Origin: Chlorocebus sabaeus
Lineage: Eukaryota; Chordata; Mammalia; Primates; Cercopithecidae
Length of the DNA: 64,000 nucleotides
Direction: 5' to 3'
Assembly (NCBI RefSeq): GCF_047675955.1
Contig: NC_132912.1
Span: 77,648,382-77,712,381 of the forward strand
A program made the position numbers and the translations under genes. Positions 45,451-56,812 of the stretch are shown here, one piece after another (within the stretch, counting starts at the first letter, position 1; the number at the start of each line of letters is the position of its first letter). The notes under the pieces are model-generated. The model was not told the DNA's origin. It made no database searches and saw only the letters and a program-made list of their open reading frames with translations.

Positions 45451-45775
45451 GTGGCTGGGTGTGGTGGCTCACGCCTGTAATCCCAGCACTTTGGGAGACC
45501 AAGGTGGGCAGATCACCTGAGGTCAGGAGTTTGAGACCAGCCTGGCCGGCATAGTGAAACCCCCGTCTCTACTAAAAATACAAAAAAAAAAAAAAAAAAA
45601 AAAAAAAAAGCCGGGCATAGTAGAAGTCATCTCTAATCCCAGCTACTCAGGAGGCTGAGGCAGGAAAACTACCTGAACCTGGGAGGCAGGGGTTGCAGTG
45701 AACCAAGATCACACCACTGCACTCCAGCCTGGGCAACTGAGCAAGACTCCGTCTAAAAAAAAACAAACAAAAAAA
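45451..45775 (+). mobile_element. AluS with expanded middle A-linker
   Basis: Dimeric Alu whose middle A-rich linker has grown to about 27 A (45583-45609). The tail is A-rich with AAACAAAC. It interrupts the L1M. Confidence 0.95.
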
Positions 45776-45942
45776 CCCCACAAAGAATTGTTATACCCTC
45801 TTCATCAATTTACTGCTTTAGAATTATGAAAGACCTTTTTATCATTTTGATCCGAAATCTACTTTTTCTAATATGAATACAGCTACTCCAGCTTTCTTTT
45901 GATTAGTGTGAACATGGTATATCTTTTCCTGTACTTTCTCAG

Positions 45943-46052
45943 AGTAGTCTGTTCTCAGGCCAAGCTTGCTTCCTACTCTGCCATAAGGTGAGCTACCTCT
46001 ACCTGCCTGGAGATCAACCTGCGGTCATCCAGTTCTACCAGTGCCTGGCTGG
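45943..46052 (+). other. Candidate exon (unproven)
   Basis: A pyrimidine-rich tract ending TTTCTCAG (45935-45942) and a GGGTAAGT donor word (46051-46058) bound 110 bp that is open in frame 1 for all 36 codons (starts SSLFSGQACF, ends IQFYQCLAG). There is no start codon and I do not recognise the peptide. Chance alone leaves a 36-codon frame open about one time in six. Confidence 0.2.
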
Positions 46053-46598
46053 GTAAGTGTAATTTACTCTGGTAAGAATTAGAAAACTATTCTGACTGCT
46101 TATTTAATTTCACAGCCCCTACACTAGCTTTAATCTGTAATAAAACAGACAGACTTCAGTGTCTATATTTCTATCCTTTCAGCATTTTGGAGGAAAAGAA
46201 AAAAGTGTTTTGATTTGTTTGCTAAAACCTCTGCAGGCGAGTAGTATGTGAAGGGAATATTGCATAGACAGTAGCTTTTGTTATCTCATGAAGCACTGAT
46301 TCTGAATACTCTGTGTGCCCCTTGGTTATCGAAAAGAGGCAGAGCATCTTAATGTTGTCAAACTTGGCTGCAGCCAAAGTGTAAAAATTTTGCTTTCTAT
46401 TAGCAAGTTATTTTTGCAACAGACATTCTTACATTTTGTTACTAAGTAAGACAACATCATCTCCCGATTCTGGTGTTGGGCTGTATCACTGGGTCTCACT
46501 GTGCTTCTGACTCTCACCTGGCTCAAACCTCACGCTCAGAGATCCAGGAGGGATATGAGGGGCAGTATTGAAGTGAAGTCTGGGGAAGAGGAGAGCTT
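46053..46598. other. No feature recognised
   Basis: Unassigned. Confidence 0.4.
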
Positions 46599-46652
46599 GA
46601 GGAATAGAGTCAGAAAGTGTGTGGTGAGGAATAGAGTCAGAAGGTGTGTGGT
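46599..46652. repeat. 27-bp tandem duplication
   Basis: GAGGAATAGAGTCAGAA(A/G)GT followed by GTGTGGT occurs at 46599-46625 and 46626-46652 with one mismatch. Confidence 0.97.
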
Positions 46653-48949
46653 TCATCTTCCCTGTTAAGAAGAAATACTAGAAAGTTCTATGGTTTGTTT
46701 TCCTGGATTTGTTAAAATGAAGAATCCTTGAGTCCAAAAGCCAAAACAGCTTGTCAGACATGTCACGTATCTTTAAGCACAAGTTGGCTGGACCAGTTTC
46801 CCTACATCACTCTCTGTCCTTGTCACTTGGCTACAAAGTCACATCTAGCAGTCTGGGTAATCATGCACACTGAACACTTCCTAGAGATGGTTCTAAAAAC
46901 TATTTGCGGGGGAGGAACAGACCAAATACCCAGAGGTGGTAACAAGGCCCCAGCCTCCCTGGAGAACACTCATAACACTGACCCAGCCCTCTTCCCAGGC
47001 CTGTTCTCCAAAAGGCAGCGATCTTTTATGCCATAGATATTTATTTCAGGGCCTACTGAGGTTCATTTCTTCAGACACTTCTATGGAATTTCCAAGAATT
47101 CATGCAACTTGTAAAATTATGAAACTTCTCATCTAGGTGCTTCCCCTGAGCTTCATTACGCAAGTAAGTATTCTACGTTTTGTGTTTATGCTTCTTTGGG
47201 ATTATTTAAATATTTAAATATCCAGCTATGTAGAAATTCAAATATCTCTTAATGAGGCAAACTTCTAAGCAGAGACTTCACGTCAGTGTTAACTGCTTTC
47301 CAACTGCAAATGATGTGAAAGTTTCCCTGAACTAATGGCTGCCTGACTCGATGGAAGATGTCACCTTTAAGTTCCCTGAAAAGAAAAAGTCCTCCGAGCT
47401 CGTCCAAGGCCAAGCACACCTCACACCTTTACAGCATGAGGAGATATCAACCTTTTCAATGTGGTTAAAGGGAGAACAGTGAAACCTGAGTTGACAAGAG
47501 GAGAGGAACATCCACAAAAGGGGAATGAGCACAGAGAGAAATCAGTCAGAACCTCAGTGGGTGTCACACTTTATAAAACGTTAACTAGCTCTTCCTCTGA
47601 CATTATGAATCTGATATGATTTGCAGAGACAGTAGGGAAAAATGAACAGAAAATTTATTCTAGCCTAACATTCTTCTCTTCCATTTAGCAAGTGTCTTAT
47701 TACTAAAGTTTATTTCTCTCAAAACTTGGTCTCTGTGGCCAATTGGTTTTGTTCTGTCCCATGGCACCAATCAGGTTCTTAACCTGACCCTGCGCTCTGG
47801 CACTCAGGGACCAAAGAAGAAGGAATGATGTATGCTCCCAGCAAATATTAGTGTGTAGATTCCAGTAAAACAGTTCAGAGAAGGGTCTTGTGAAAATGGG
47901 GCTAGAGAGGAATTGTCTTGATGTGAGAAAGGTAGCATGCATAGGGTGGCTCTTAGATACCAGGGTTTTCCAAAAACAAATGGTGTAATGGAACCATCAA
48001 AGGACAATGCTGAACTCAACTCCTTCTTGAAGTCGTAGGAGGTGGGACGTTTGTGTCTTGAAAGAAGATTACATTAAGCCTGTTGTCTATTCCTTCTCTC
48101 CTTCCAGAGCTATAAGTTAGTGCTGTTTGCCAGAGTTGGTGTCTGCAGAGGGCCAGGGGAATTCCAAGCGAGGGAAGCAAGGAGAGCTTCTTGGACTCCT
48201 CAAGGTAAGAAACGTGGTGAGATACTTGAGGATCTCTGGTTCCCATTCTAGTACCTGCAGCATTAAAGAGCCAACAAGGACTTAGGACAGAAGCCCATGT
48301 CAGGAATAAAGCATGTAAAATAGACTCAAAATCTGTCTGTGCCAAACCTCTTAGGAATGGAGTATATATCTGCTTAATGAAGGAGAACCCATCCATATGC
48401 TTAGGAGGTGGAACACCAATATATGAGAGTTCTCAACCTATGGGAACTCTAAAAGTGCTCCTAAATTTGAATTCCCTCCCTTCCACTCTGGCTGAGACTT
48501 GGCCCCTAGGAAAATAGCAAAGTGCAAAGGTGTTGACTCTCATCAGTTAATAAGTCCACTAGTGTTTCTGCATTACTCACTGTTAGTCACCAGGCATTCA
48601 CTAAGCATCCACTGTGAGCATGAACAGGACTACAGGCTGTTAGTTTGTGTCATTTGCTGATGTGTCTGCCCTCTTCAACTGCTCCTACTTCCAATGTCTG
48701 TGTCATATTTTGTATCTCCTGACAATGCAGCTGGGTTGGGTACTAACAAAGAAGGCCAGAATGAGCTCAAGGGTATTGCATTATTGCTGGAAGAGTGTTC
48801 CCATTAATAAAAGCTGGTATTGTGTAATGTCATTCACATATTACTGTACATGAGATGATGCAATGTAATGCTGGCCTTTGATTCACCCAGAGCTTAATGG
48901 GAGAATGAGACGGGTCATTCCAAATCCCTGAATTTTTACCACTGAGAAT
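46653..48949. other. No feature recognised
   Basis: About 2.3 kb without a repeat I can name. Frames of 102 codons (46728-47036, plus) and 126 codons (48016-48396, minus) have no domain, signal peptide or homologue that I recognise. Confidence 0.5.
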
Positions 48950-49035
48950 CATAAAATATTAGAGCTGGAAGGGACTTTAGAGAATAGCTCACCCAACCTC
49001 CTTTGTTTTACCAATGGGGAATCTGAGGCTTATGT
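48950..49035 (+). mobile_element. Ancient SINE-like fragment
   Basis: GAATCATAAAATATTAGAGC, TGGAAGGGACTTTAGAGAAT and CAATGGGGAATCTGAGGC form a phrase common to an ancient mammalian repeat. Family not assigned. Confidence 0.5.
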
Positions 49036-50484
49036 TATTCTTTGTTGAATGTACCAACTGGAATCTGGCCAAAGTGCCTGTTTCTACTCACAAATGTAAC
49101 GTTTGGAAACAGACTGGGTCCTGTGCCATCTGCTACCATCCTTGGTAGACTAGAAGACTAGGAATCCAGAATAGTTCCAAACTGTCTAATGCACTTCATC
49201 TACAATATTAGCATCCCGGTTCCAGAAATTCTCTCCCTGAGGGTACTCGTATATGGCACAAAGGTAGGGAAAATAAAAATAATTCTTGTTTTCTTATAAT
49301 TTCATCTGATTCATCACTGCATCAAGGTGAGCTTGCTAATCTTAGATCTCAGATCTCCAGGGCATGGGCCCAGCCCTCTTTGTTTGATACAGAGCTATGA
49401 AGGCTGTCCAGCTTTGGTAACAATCTCAATGGCATGTTTTTGTTGGACCATTTAAAAAATGACATAGTCCCCATTGGAGCTTGCACCTGTGAGTTTGCCT
49501 ACCTTCTGCTGTATCTCCTTAATAGGGGAGGCAGGTAGTCTACCTGTTTAGAATGAGTTCAGGCTACACAGTCTACGCAGCATCAGGATATGGAATGTGC
49601 AGTTCACAATTCGCTTTTGCCTGAATTATTTGTGTAATTGTGGAATGGGTTAGAAAGGGCATTTTAAAGAGTTATTCTTGGCTGTGGTAGGCTTTGTTCA
49701 ATGGAAACACGTTTGGCTCTGTGTGAATTGGCCTGACAGAGAAGTCATGGACAACATCCTCTTTCTTAGGAAAGCTTTCAACTGGAGAGTACTGCAAAAA
49801 TCTTGGGGATGCGGAGCCAAATGAAGCTGTTGACCCAGGGTTGGCCATCACAAGTATTTTGTAGCCAAGGAAAAATTTGCCTAGGATCAAGATGCTTAGC
49901 AGGACTCCTGAGAGTGCCAGAAAAGAGACTGGAAATTAGTAGAAGTTGCTTCTGTCTTTGAGAAGGGCCCTTCTATGTTTACATAATACCGAGTTTTTGA
50001 AATAGAAACCCCTGGCCAGAAAGTTAGAGACCAAGAGAAGAAATAGAAATTAAATGAAATTCTTCCTTCGGCCTCCCCCTCATCTCTGTAAAAATAGACA
50101 GAGACTTCCTTTTCCACTTACAGATGGGGAGGGCGCTGCTTTGCAGTTAGAGCTGAGTTGTGAGGTTGAGGCAAGCTGGGTTGGTGTTGGCAACTCAGAA
50201 TTACCATCTCTTCGAGTTGAAACCCATACCCCAAAGGGTCTTTGGATTGGGAAATAGTGCAACGTCCCCATGCATAGGAGTAGGAGGCACTCCATTTAAC
50301 TCTAGAACACCATTTTTTTGGCAAGCCTAGCATTTAGGCTTAACTTAGCTATACCCTTCTCCTACTTTATCAGAAGCTGGACATTGAAACTCATCCCTGG
50401 CACCTGCTAGAGAGAGAGCAAGGAGTATCAGAATGGTCTTTTGAAGGATCTGGTATGTTCAAGAGACAAATACACGATTTTGTT
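49036..50484. other. No feature recognised
   Basis: Unassigned; overlapping frames at 50054-50333 on both strands have no domain. Confidence 0.5.
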
Positions 50485-51250
50485 TTCATTTATTCACTTG
50501 CTTAATAGGCATTTATTCAACTTCTGCCTCTCCTAATCTGTGTGATTTGCCATGTTTGTGGAGAATGGAATATGAAATGACTGAGTCTTGGCCATCCACG
50601 ATCACTAGGCAGAGAGATAAGACAGACCCACAAATAATGATAATAAGCAGTGAAATATAACAAGCTCCTCAAGAAAGATGGAATGAAAAGTTATAGAAAT
50701 TGAGATTAGAGGAGGACCTAGCTGAGCTGAGGAGGGCAGGGAAGGCTTCATGGTGGAAGTGACAGCAGGAATGATGAAGAGTAGCATTCCAGGTGGCAAA
50801 CTACACATGCAAAGGCATTAAGGCCACAAAACATGGAGGTATGTTTGGAAAATAATGAGGCCTCTAGTTGGAGGTAATGTAGAGGATGAGTTGAGGGTAA
50901 TAGGAACTAAGACCCAATGGAAGCTTTGAAATGCCAGGAGAAGAATCTGGAACATAAGGTAGGAGAACAATGAAGAATCACTGAAGATTTCACAGACTGA
51001 AAACAAACTATTCTGTAGAAAAATTTATCTGGTAGATGGGTTTAGAAGGCGAGATAAGAAAGAGGAGGTAATTCAAGAAGCAATTAAAACAGTCTGGGCT
51101 ATAGACAATGAAAGGAAGAGGAGTGGGAGAGTGAGAGAAATAGGAAAAGGCAGTGGAAACACAATGCCAAGGCAGAGAGGAGACACTGTGGCACTAACAT
51201 GGCAGCTGATCAGATGTGGGGTAGGTAAGGTAGAACACCTGTTAAAGATG
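50485..51250 (-). mobile_element. L2 LINE, long fragment
   Basis: GGGCAGGGAAGGCTTCATGG, GTAGCATTCCAGGTGGCAAA, CACATGCAAAGGCATTAAGG and AAGCAATTAAAACAGTCTGG keep the antisense L2 order over more than 700 bp. Confidence 0.75.
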
Positions 51251-51444
51251 ACTGAGAATTTTTAGCTTTGTTGTAATTCCCCGGTGGGTAATGATCTCAA
51301 CTGTTTCTGTTTAGGGAGAAGGGTTTAAGAGAAAACTGATTGCTAGGATGAATTTGTCCAGGGTTTATACCTGGGTAATATAATGGTCTCCAAAGGAGTA
51401 GCCTCAGAAAATATATTGAGGGCTACACTGTGATGGAACTTTCT

Positions 51445-51770
51445 TAAGGGTGACAGATATAGAGAATGTGAAAGGCAGAAAATACCTGCTTTCAGTGAGC
51501 TTACAGTTGGAGAAGCAAGAATAGCACAAAGGAATAATGCCACACTCTATAAGAAAGAATGTAATGAATGGCTTAATTATGTATTCAAGATTGTGAATTA
51601 TCTAGACATTTAGAAGCAAAAAAGAGCGATGAAACAGGTGGGGCTTCTCGGAGGAAATGTTACATAAGGTGTTGGGATTTGGAGGGAAGGAAGAGAGAAG
51701 TAGGAGAACAACACAAATAAAGGCAGAGTGCTGGGGGTGGACAGTGGTGTTCATGAGGGACTGAACAGAC
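51445..51770 (-). mobile_element. L2 LINE, second fragment
   Basis: TGCTTTCAGTGAGCTTACAG, GGGGCTTCTCGGAGGAAATG and GGAGGGAAGGAAGAGAGAAG match antisense L2 and restart the 3' region, so this is a separate insertion. Confidence 0.6.
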
Positions 51771-51861
51771 TAACCTGGACATCTCTTCTACAGGAACTTA
51801 GAAAAGTTCTCAGTCATCCGAGGGGTATGAAGGGTGCAGGAGAAAACAAACATTGAGCAAG

Positions 51862-51939
51862 ATTCACAGTAGGAGCATGCAAATATTATGCACTGCTCAT
51901 ATCAGTGGTGCATAATATTTGCATGCTCCTATTGTGAAT
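51862..51939. repeat. Near-perfect hairpin, 32-bp arms
   Basis: 51862-51893 is the reverse complement of 51908-51939 at 31 of 32 positions, the exception being a G-T wobble. The loop is 14 nt (51894-51907). Each arm contains an octamer word, ATGCAAAT on the left and ATTTGCAT on the right. It does not match MADE1 or another palindromic MITE I know. Confidence 0.95.
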
Positions 51940-53271
51940 GTTGACTATTAATGTAACCACGTAATATTACTCTTTTGGGGTGATGGGGAAAGGAAAGTTG
52001 GATGTGTATATATGAAAGAGCAAAATTCCTATCTTCTTTGGCAGGGAACCAATAAATAATGCTTAAAATTAATACATCAAGAAATGGCATTGTAAGCACA
52101 CCTACAAACATAGAAATGCCTAGGGGAGGCAAAAGATGCATGAGGTGAGGGCGGTTGCCTCTGGGGCAGGAGGATTGGGTTAAAGCGGGCAGAGGGCTGC
52201 AAATTTTAATTATATGATGTGGACTTAAAAACTCTCTAAGTACAGTGTTATAGTTTTTGAAAAAAAGAATGAAATTTTAAAATGATCATCTGATTTCATC
52301 CTGAGGTGATGATTGGAGTGCATTAGTAAGACAGGACACCTGGGCCCACTGTGCTGCCTTTGATGGGGAGCCTAGGATGATTTCCTGGGAAGGTCCAAGG
52401 CTGTCTCAGCCTAGCTTGCTCCCTGATTTTTCCACCTTCCTGGGGGGGTCCTCCAAACTCAGCTGTCTCAGGCCCCTTTCCTTTTAAAACACTGCCTTAG
52501 CTTTCCATCTGGGTTCTTCCCTCCACCTTGTCCAAGGCAGCCTGGACGGCAGTGTCCGCAGCACCTCACTTCATTGATGGAAAGAAGCTCCAAACTTTCA
52601 TTTCGTCATACTGCAAATTATTAACAGGATGTTTCCTGTTCATGTTTATTAATAATGTACTAATAAAAATGATAACTGTGAGAAAGGGATAAAGTTTCAT
52701 CTATCTTACAGAGTTCTTACCCTCATGGTCTCGGGCTGTAGTTCCTAATTCATTGTCTTTTTTTAATGATCTGGTCTGGACTTGATTGTCCCATTTTTAT
52801 TCCATCCAAGATGGATATTCTATCCAGCCAAGAAAAGAAAAAAAACAAAATCCTGGGCAAGAACCGTTAAGTGTCACAAGTGGATGATTTGCATTTCTGG
52901 GGATCCCCCAGATAGGGGAAACCTATTTAAGTGAATGCTTGTTCTATAAAAGAATTGTTCTTCTCTCTCCAGACTAAAAATAATCATCAGAGTTCTCAGT
53001 TTATTTTGAACATATCTTCCTCCAAGCTTCTCAACTTCCTCTACTCAACCCCCCTCCAAAAGAGAAAAATAAAGTTCTTTAGCCTCTCCAGATCTGGGGG
53101 AAGGCAGCAGCAAAGGTACATTAAAGTAGCAGACTTGGAAATTCATCTCAGCTCTGCATCTTTATCAGGGAGCCTTCCCGGGCCTACAGCCAGGTCAGAG
53201 CTGTGTCATCAATCTGAGTAGGAAATCCATGAAAGATAATTTCACCTACCCTGGTCTTCATCATTCCCCAA
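51940..53271. other. No feature recognised
   Basis: Unassigned; the 96-codon frame at 52931-53221 has no domain. Confidence 0.5.
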
Positions 53272-53524
53272 GAGCCCTTTCCTTTATTTTTTTATTTTTT
53301 ACTTTTTAGCATTTTTTTATATTATACTTTAAGTTCTAGGGTACATGTGCACAACGTGCAGGTTTGTTACATATGTATACATGTGCCATGCTGGTGTGCT
53401 GCACCCATTAACTTGTCATTTACATTAGGTACATCTCCTAATGCTATCCCTCCCCGTTCCCCCCACCCCATGACGGGCCTCAGTGTGTGATGTTCCCCTT
53501 CCTGTGTCCAGGCGTTTTCATTGT

Positions 53525-54268
53525 TCAGTTCCCACCTATGAGTGAGAACATGCGGTGTTTGGTGGTCTGTCCTTGTGATAGTTTGTTCAGAATGATGGTT
53601 TCCAGCTGCATCCATGTCCCTACAAAGGACATGAACTCATCCTTTTTTATGGCTGCATAGTATTCCATGGTGTATATGTGCCACATTTTCTTAATCCAGT
53701 CTATCACTGATGGACATTTGGGTTGGTTCCAAGTCTTTGCTATTGTGAATAGTGCCACAGTAAACACACGTGTGCATGTGTCTTTATAGCAGCATGATTT
53801 ATAATCCTTTGGGTATATATCCAGTAATGGAATGGCTGGGTCAAATGGTATTTCTAGTTCTAGATCCTTGAGGAATCGCCACACTGTCTTCTGCAATGGT
53901 TGAACTAGTTTACAGTCCCACCAACAGTGTGAAAGTGTTCCTATTTCTCCACATCCTCTCCAGCACCTGTTGTTTCCTGACTTTTTAATGATCACTATTC
54001 TAACTGGTGTGAGATGGTATCTCACTGTGGTTTTGATTTGCATTTCACTGATAGCCAGTGATGATGAGCATTTTTTCATGTGTCTGTTGGCTGTATAAAT
54101 GTCTTCTTTTGAGAAGTGTCTGTTCATATCCTTTGCCCACTTTTTGATGGGATTGTTTGCTTTTTTCTTGTAAATTTGTTTGAGTTCTTTATAGATTCTG
54201 GATATTAGCCCTTTGTCAGATGAGTAGATTGCAAAAATTTTCTCCCATTCTGTAGGTTGCCTGTTCAC
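53525..54268 (-). pseudogene. L1 ORF2 C-terminal fragment
   Basis: Open for 247 codons. It contains the terminal Cys/His segment (WRGCGEIGTLSHCWWDC) and the KMWHIYTMEYYAAIKKDEF end of ORF2p. The start and the rest of ORF2 are missing in this frame, so no functional protein results. Confidence 0.9.
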
Positions 54269-54668
54269 TCTGATGCTGGTTTCTTTGCTGTGCAGAAGCT
54301 CTTTACTTTAATTAGATCCCATTTGTCAATTTTGGCTTTTGTTGCTATTGCTTTTGGTGTTTTAGACATGAAGTCCTTGCCCATGCCTATGTCCTGAATG
54401 GTATTGCCTAGGTTTTCTTCTAGGGTTTTTATGGTTTTAGGTCTTTAATCCATCTTGAATTAATTTTTGTATAAGGTGTAAGGAAGGGATCCAGTTTTAA
54501 CTTTCTACATATAGCTAGCCAGTTTTCCCAGCACCATTTATTAAATAGGGAATCCTTTCCCCATTTCTTGTTTCTCTCAGGTTTGTCAAAGATCAGATGG
54601 TTGTAGATGTGTGGTATTATTTCTGAGGGCTCTGTTCTGTTCCATTGGTGTATATCTCTGTTTTGGTA

Positions 54669-55378
54669 CTAGTACCATGCTGTTTTGGTTACTGTAGCCT
54701 TGTAGTGTAGTTTGAAGTCAGGTAGCGTGATGCCTCCAGCTTTGTTCTTTTGGCTTAGGATTGTATTGGCAATGCCGGCTCTTTTTTGGTTCCATATGAA
54801 CTTTAAAGTAGTTTTTTCCAATTCTGTGAAGAAAGTCATTAGTAGCTTGATGGGGATGGCATTGAATCTATAAATTACCTTGGGCAGTATGACTATTTTC
54901 ACGATATTCATTCTTCCTATCCATGAGCATGGAATGTTCTTCCATTTGTTAGTGTCCTCTTTTATTTCGTTGAGCAGTGGTTTCTAGTTCTCCTTGAAGA
55001 GGTCCTTCACATCCCTTGTAAGTTGGATTCCTAGGTATTTTATTCTCTTTGAAGCATTTGTGAATGGGAGTTCACTCATGATTTGGCTCTCTGTTTGTCT
55101 GTTATTGGTGTATAAGAATGCTTGTGATTGCACATTGATTTTGTATCCTGAGACTGCTGAAGTTGCTTATCAGCTTAAGGAGATTTTGGACTGAGGCGAT
55201 GGGGTTTTTCTAAATATACAATCATGTCATCTGCAAACAGGCACAATTTGACTTCCTCTTTTCCTAATTGAATACCCTTTATTTCTTTCTCCTGCCTGAT
55301 TGCCCTAGCCAGAACTTCCAACACTATGTCAAATAGGGGTGGTGAGAGAGGGCATCCCTGTCTTGTGCCAGTTTTCAA
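54669..55378 (-). pseudogene. L1 ORF2 reverse-transcriptase fragments
   Basis: Two open pieces on the minus strand. 55175-55378 holds the reverse-transcriptase catalytic word FADDM and the TRQGCPLSP word. 54669-54911 holds the downstream LPKVIYRFNAIPIK region. Stops and shifts separate them. Confidence 0.88.
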
Positions 55379-55844
55379 AGGAAGAGGGAGTCCTCTCTAA
55401 CTCATTTTATGAGGACAGCATCATCCCGATACCAAAGCCTGGCAGAGACACAACAAAAAAAGAGAATTTTAGACCAATATCCCTGATGAACATCGATGCA
55501 AAAATCCTCAATAAAATACTGGCAAACCGAATCTAGTAGCATATCAAAAAGCTTATCCACCATGATCAAGTGGGCTTCATTCCTGGGATGCAAGGCTGGT
55601 TCAACATATGCAAATCAATAAATGTAATCCAGCATATAAACAAAACCAAAGACAAAAACCACATGATTATCTCAATAGATGCAGAAAAGGCCTTTGACAA
55701 AATTCAACGGTCCTTTATGCTAAAAACTCTCAATAAATTCAATATTGATGGGACGTATCCCAAAATAATAAGAGCTATTTATGACAAACCCACAGCCAAT
55801 ATCATACTGAATGGGCAAAAACTGGAAGCATTCCCTTTTAAAAC
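55379..55844 (+). pseudogene. Inverted L1 ORF2 piece
   Basis: Plus-strand ORF2 sequence directly upstream, in protein order, of the minus-strand piece: IPKPGRDTTKKENFRPISL, HDQVGFIPGMQGWFN and IISIDAEKAFDKIQRS are visible. A TAG stop interrupts it near 55536. Confidence 0.92.
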
Positions 55845-55859
55845 GAGCCCTTTTCTTTA

Positions 55860-56606
55860 AAAAGTCCCTGCTCTCAATCCTAGGTTTCTGCTGGGAAAGC
55901 AAAAGGTTTTCTTTCTGTCTTTCCTCTCCCTCTTCCTTCGTTTAGAGCAACACAGCTCCAACTCCTTGCTCTGGGGCATTCCAGTTAACAAAGAACCTTT
56001 GTCTCCAGCAGATCCTCAGAAATGGGGCCTTCTGATAGGCTGGCTTGTTAGTGATCAAAAGCCCCAGGCACTCAGGTGGCCCAATGTCTTTATCTAGCTT
56101 TTTCATAGCCAACAATCAGTGATAAATGGGACATAAATATTCAGTAATAACCAATAAAAGCCCACACTGATTTCTCAGTCACTGGGAAACGCCCCCTCCC
56201 CCATTTCTGAATAGCATCCACTTTTATCTCAAAAAGATGCCAACAGTTTAGGAAACGAACTTTGTTAGTGCTCTCAGGCTAGGACTCTGGAAGCATCCTG
56301 GGCCCCTTAGGACCTGCACAGAAAAGCTTGAGGGAGTTAGGACACAGTCTTCTCATCTCTCCTGGGATTGCAAGCATTTTTGTTTTGTTTGTTTTCCAGG
56401 TCTTCTGTAGAGTGAGTGAAGGAAGCAGGGAAAGGGGTCCCAGCACAATGGCCAGCCCTCCAAAGGCTCTGGGCCCCACATGGGGACCGAATGTGGAGTG
56501 AGGTAGCAGTGAGAAGGGGAGACATCCTGGCTACCTAGGTGGTCCCTTGCTTCTTGTAGCTTTCTAATCATTTGTAGCTGGTTCTGGCAGCACCCAGAGC
56601 AGAACA
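55860..56606. other. No feature recognised
   Basis: Unassigned; overlapping minus frames at 56279-56607 have no domain. Confidence 0.45.
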
Positions 56607-56812
56607 ATGGGAGGAACTGGGAACTACTATAGGTGGCGGAGGGAGTGGGACAAGGGTTGAAACCCTATCTGCTGGCTACTGTGCCCACTACCTGGGTGAC
56701 AGGATCAATCATACTCCAAGCTTCAGCATCATGCAATCGACCCGGGTAACAAACCTGCACGTGTACCCTCTGAATCTAGAATAAAAGTTAAAATTATATG
56801 TAAAAAAAGGAT
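56607..56812 (+). mobile_element. L1P 3' end, 5'-truncated
   Basis: AACTGGGAACTACTATAGG, CACTACCTGGGTGACAGGAT, GGTAACAAACCTGCACGTGT and TGAATCTAGAATAAAAGTTA are the last 200 bp of a primate L1 3' UTR. Confidence 0.88.

Larger units (their letters stand above)
44800..45945 (-). mobile_element. Old L1 (L1M) ORF2 segment with two later insertions
   Basis: Antisense ORF2 words: ATGCTAATATCACACTATCT, TGTGCACTTGAAAAGAATGT, GGAGTGTTCTATGAATGTCA, then TCAGCAACTATAATTATAAA, and after the Alu TACTTTTTCTAATATGAATA. A hAT element (45063-45260) and an Alu (45451-45775) interrupt it. Confidence 0.78.
53287..55844 (-). mobile_element. L1PA-class LINE-1 with 5' inversion
   Basis: From the tail (T-rich 53287-53311) the L1 runs in antisense through 3' UTR and ORF2 to 55378, then switches to the plus strand for 55379-55844. 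The two ORF2 pieces abut in the L1 protein: the plus piece ends at ...NGQKLEAFP and the minus piece begins at KTGTRQGCPLSP. Flanking GAGCCCTTTCCTTTA (53272-53286) and GAGCCCTTTTCTTTA (55845-55859) form a 15-bp target-site duplication with one mismatch. Confidence 0.95.

Noticed and set aside
51862..51939. Hairpin as a MADE1/mariner MITE
   Set aside because: The terminal TTAGGTTGGTGCAAAAG-type sequence of MADE1 is absent.
53525..54268. 247-codon frame as an active reverse-transcriptase gene
   Set aside because: It is only the C-terminal part of L1 ORF2 in a broken, inverted copy with no ORF1, 5' UTR or intact catalytic frame.
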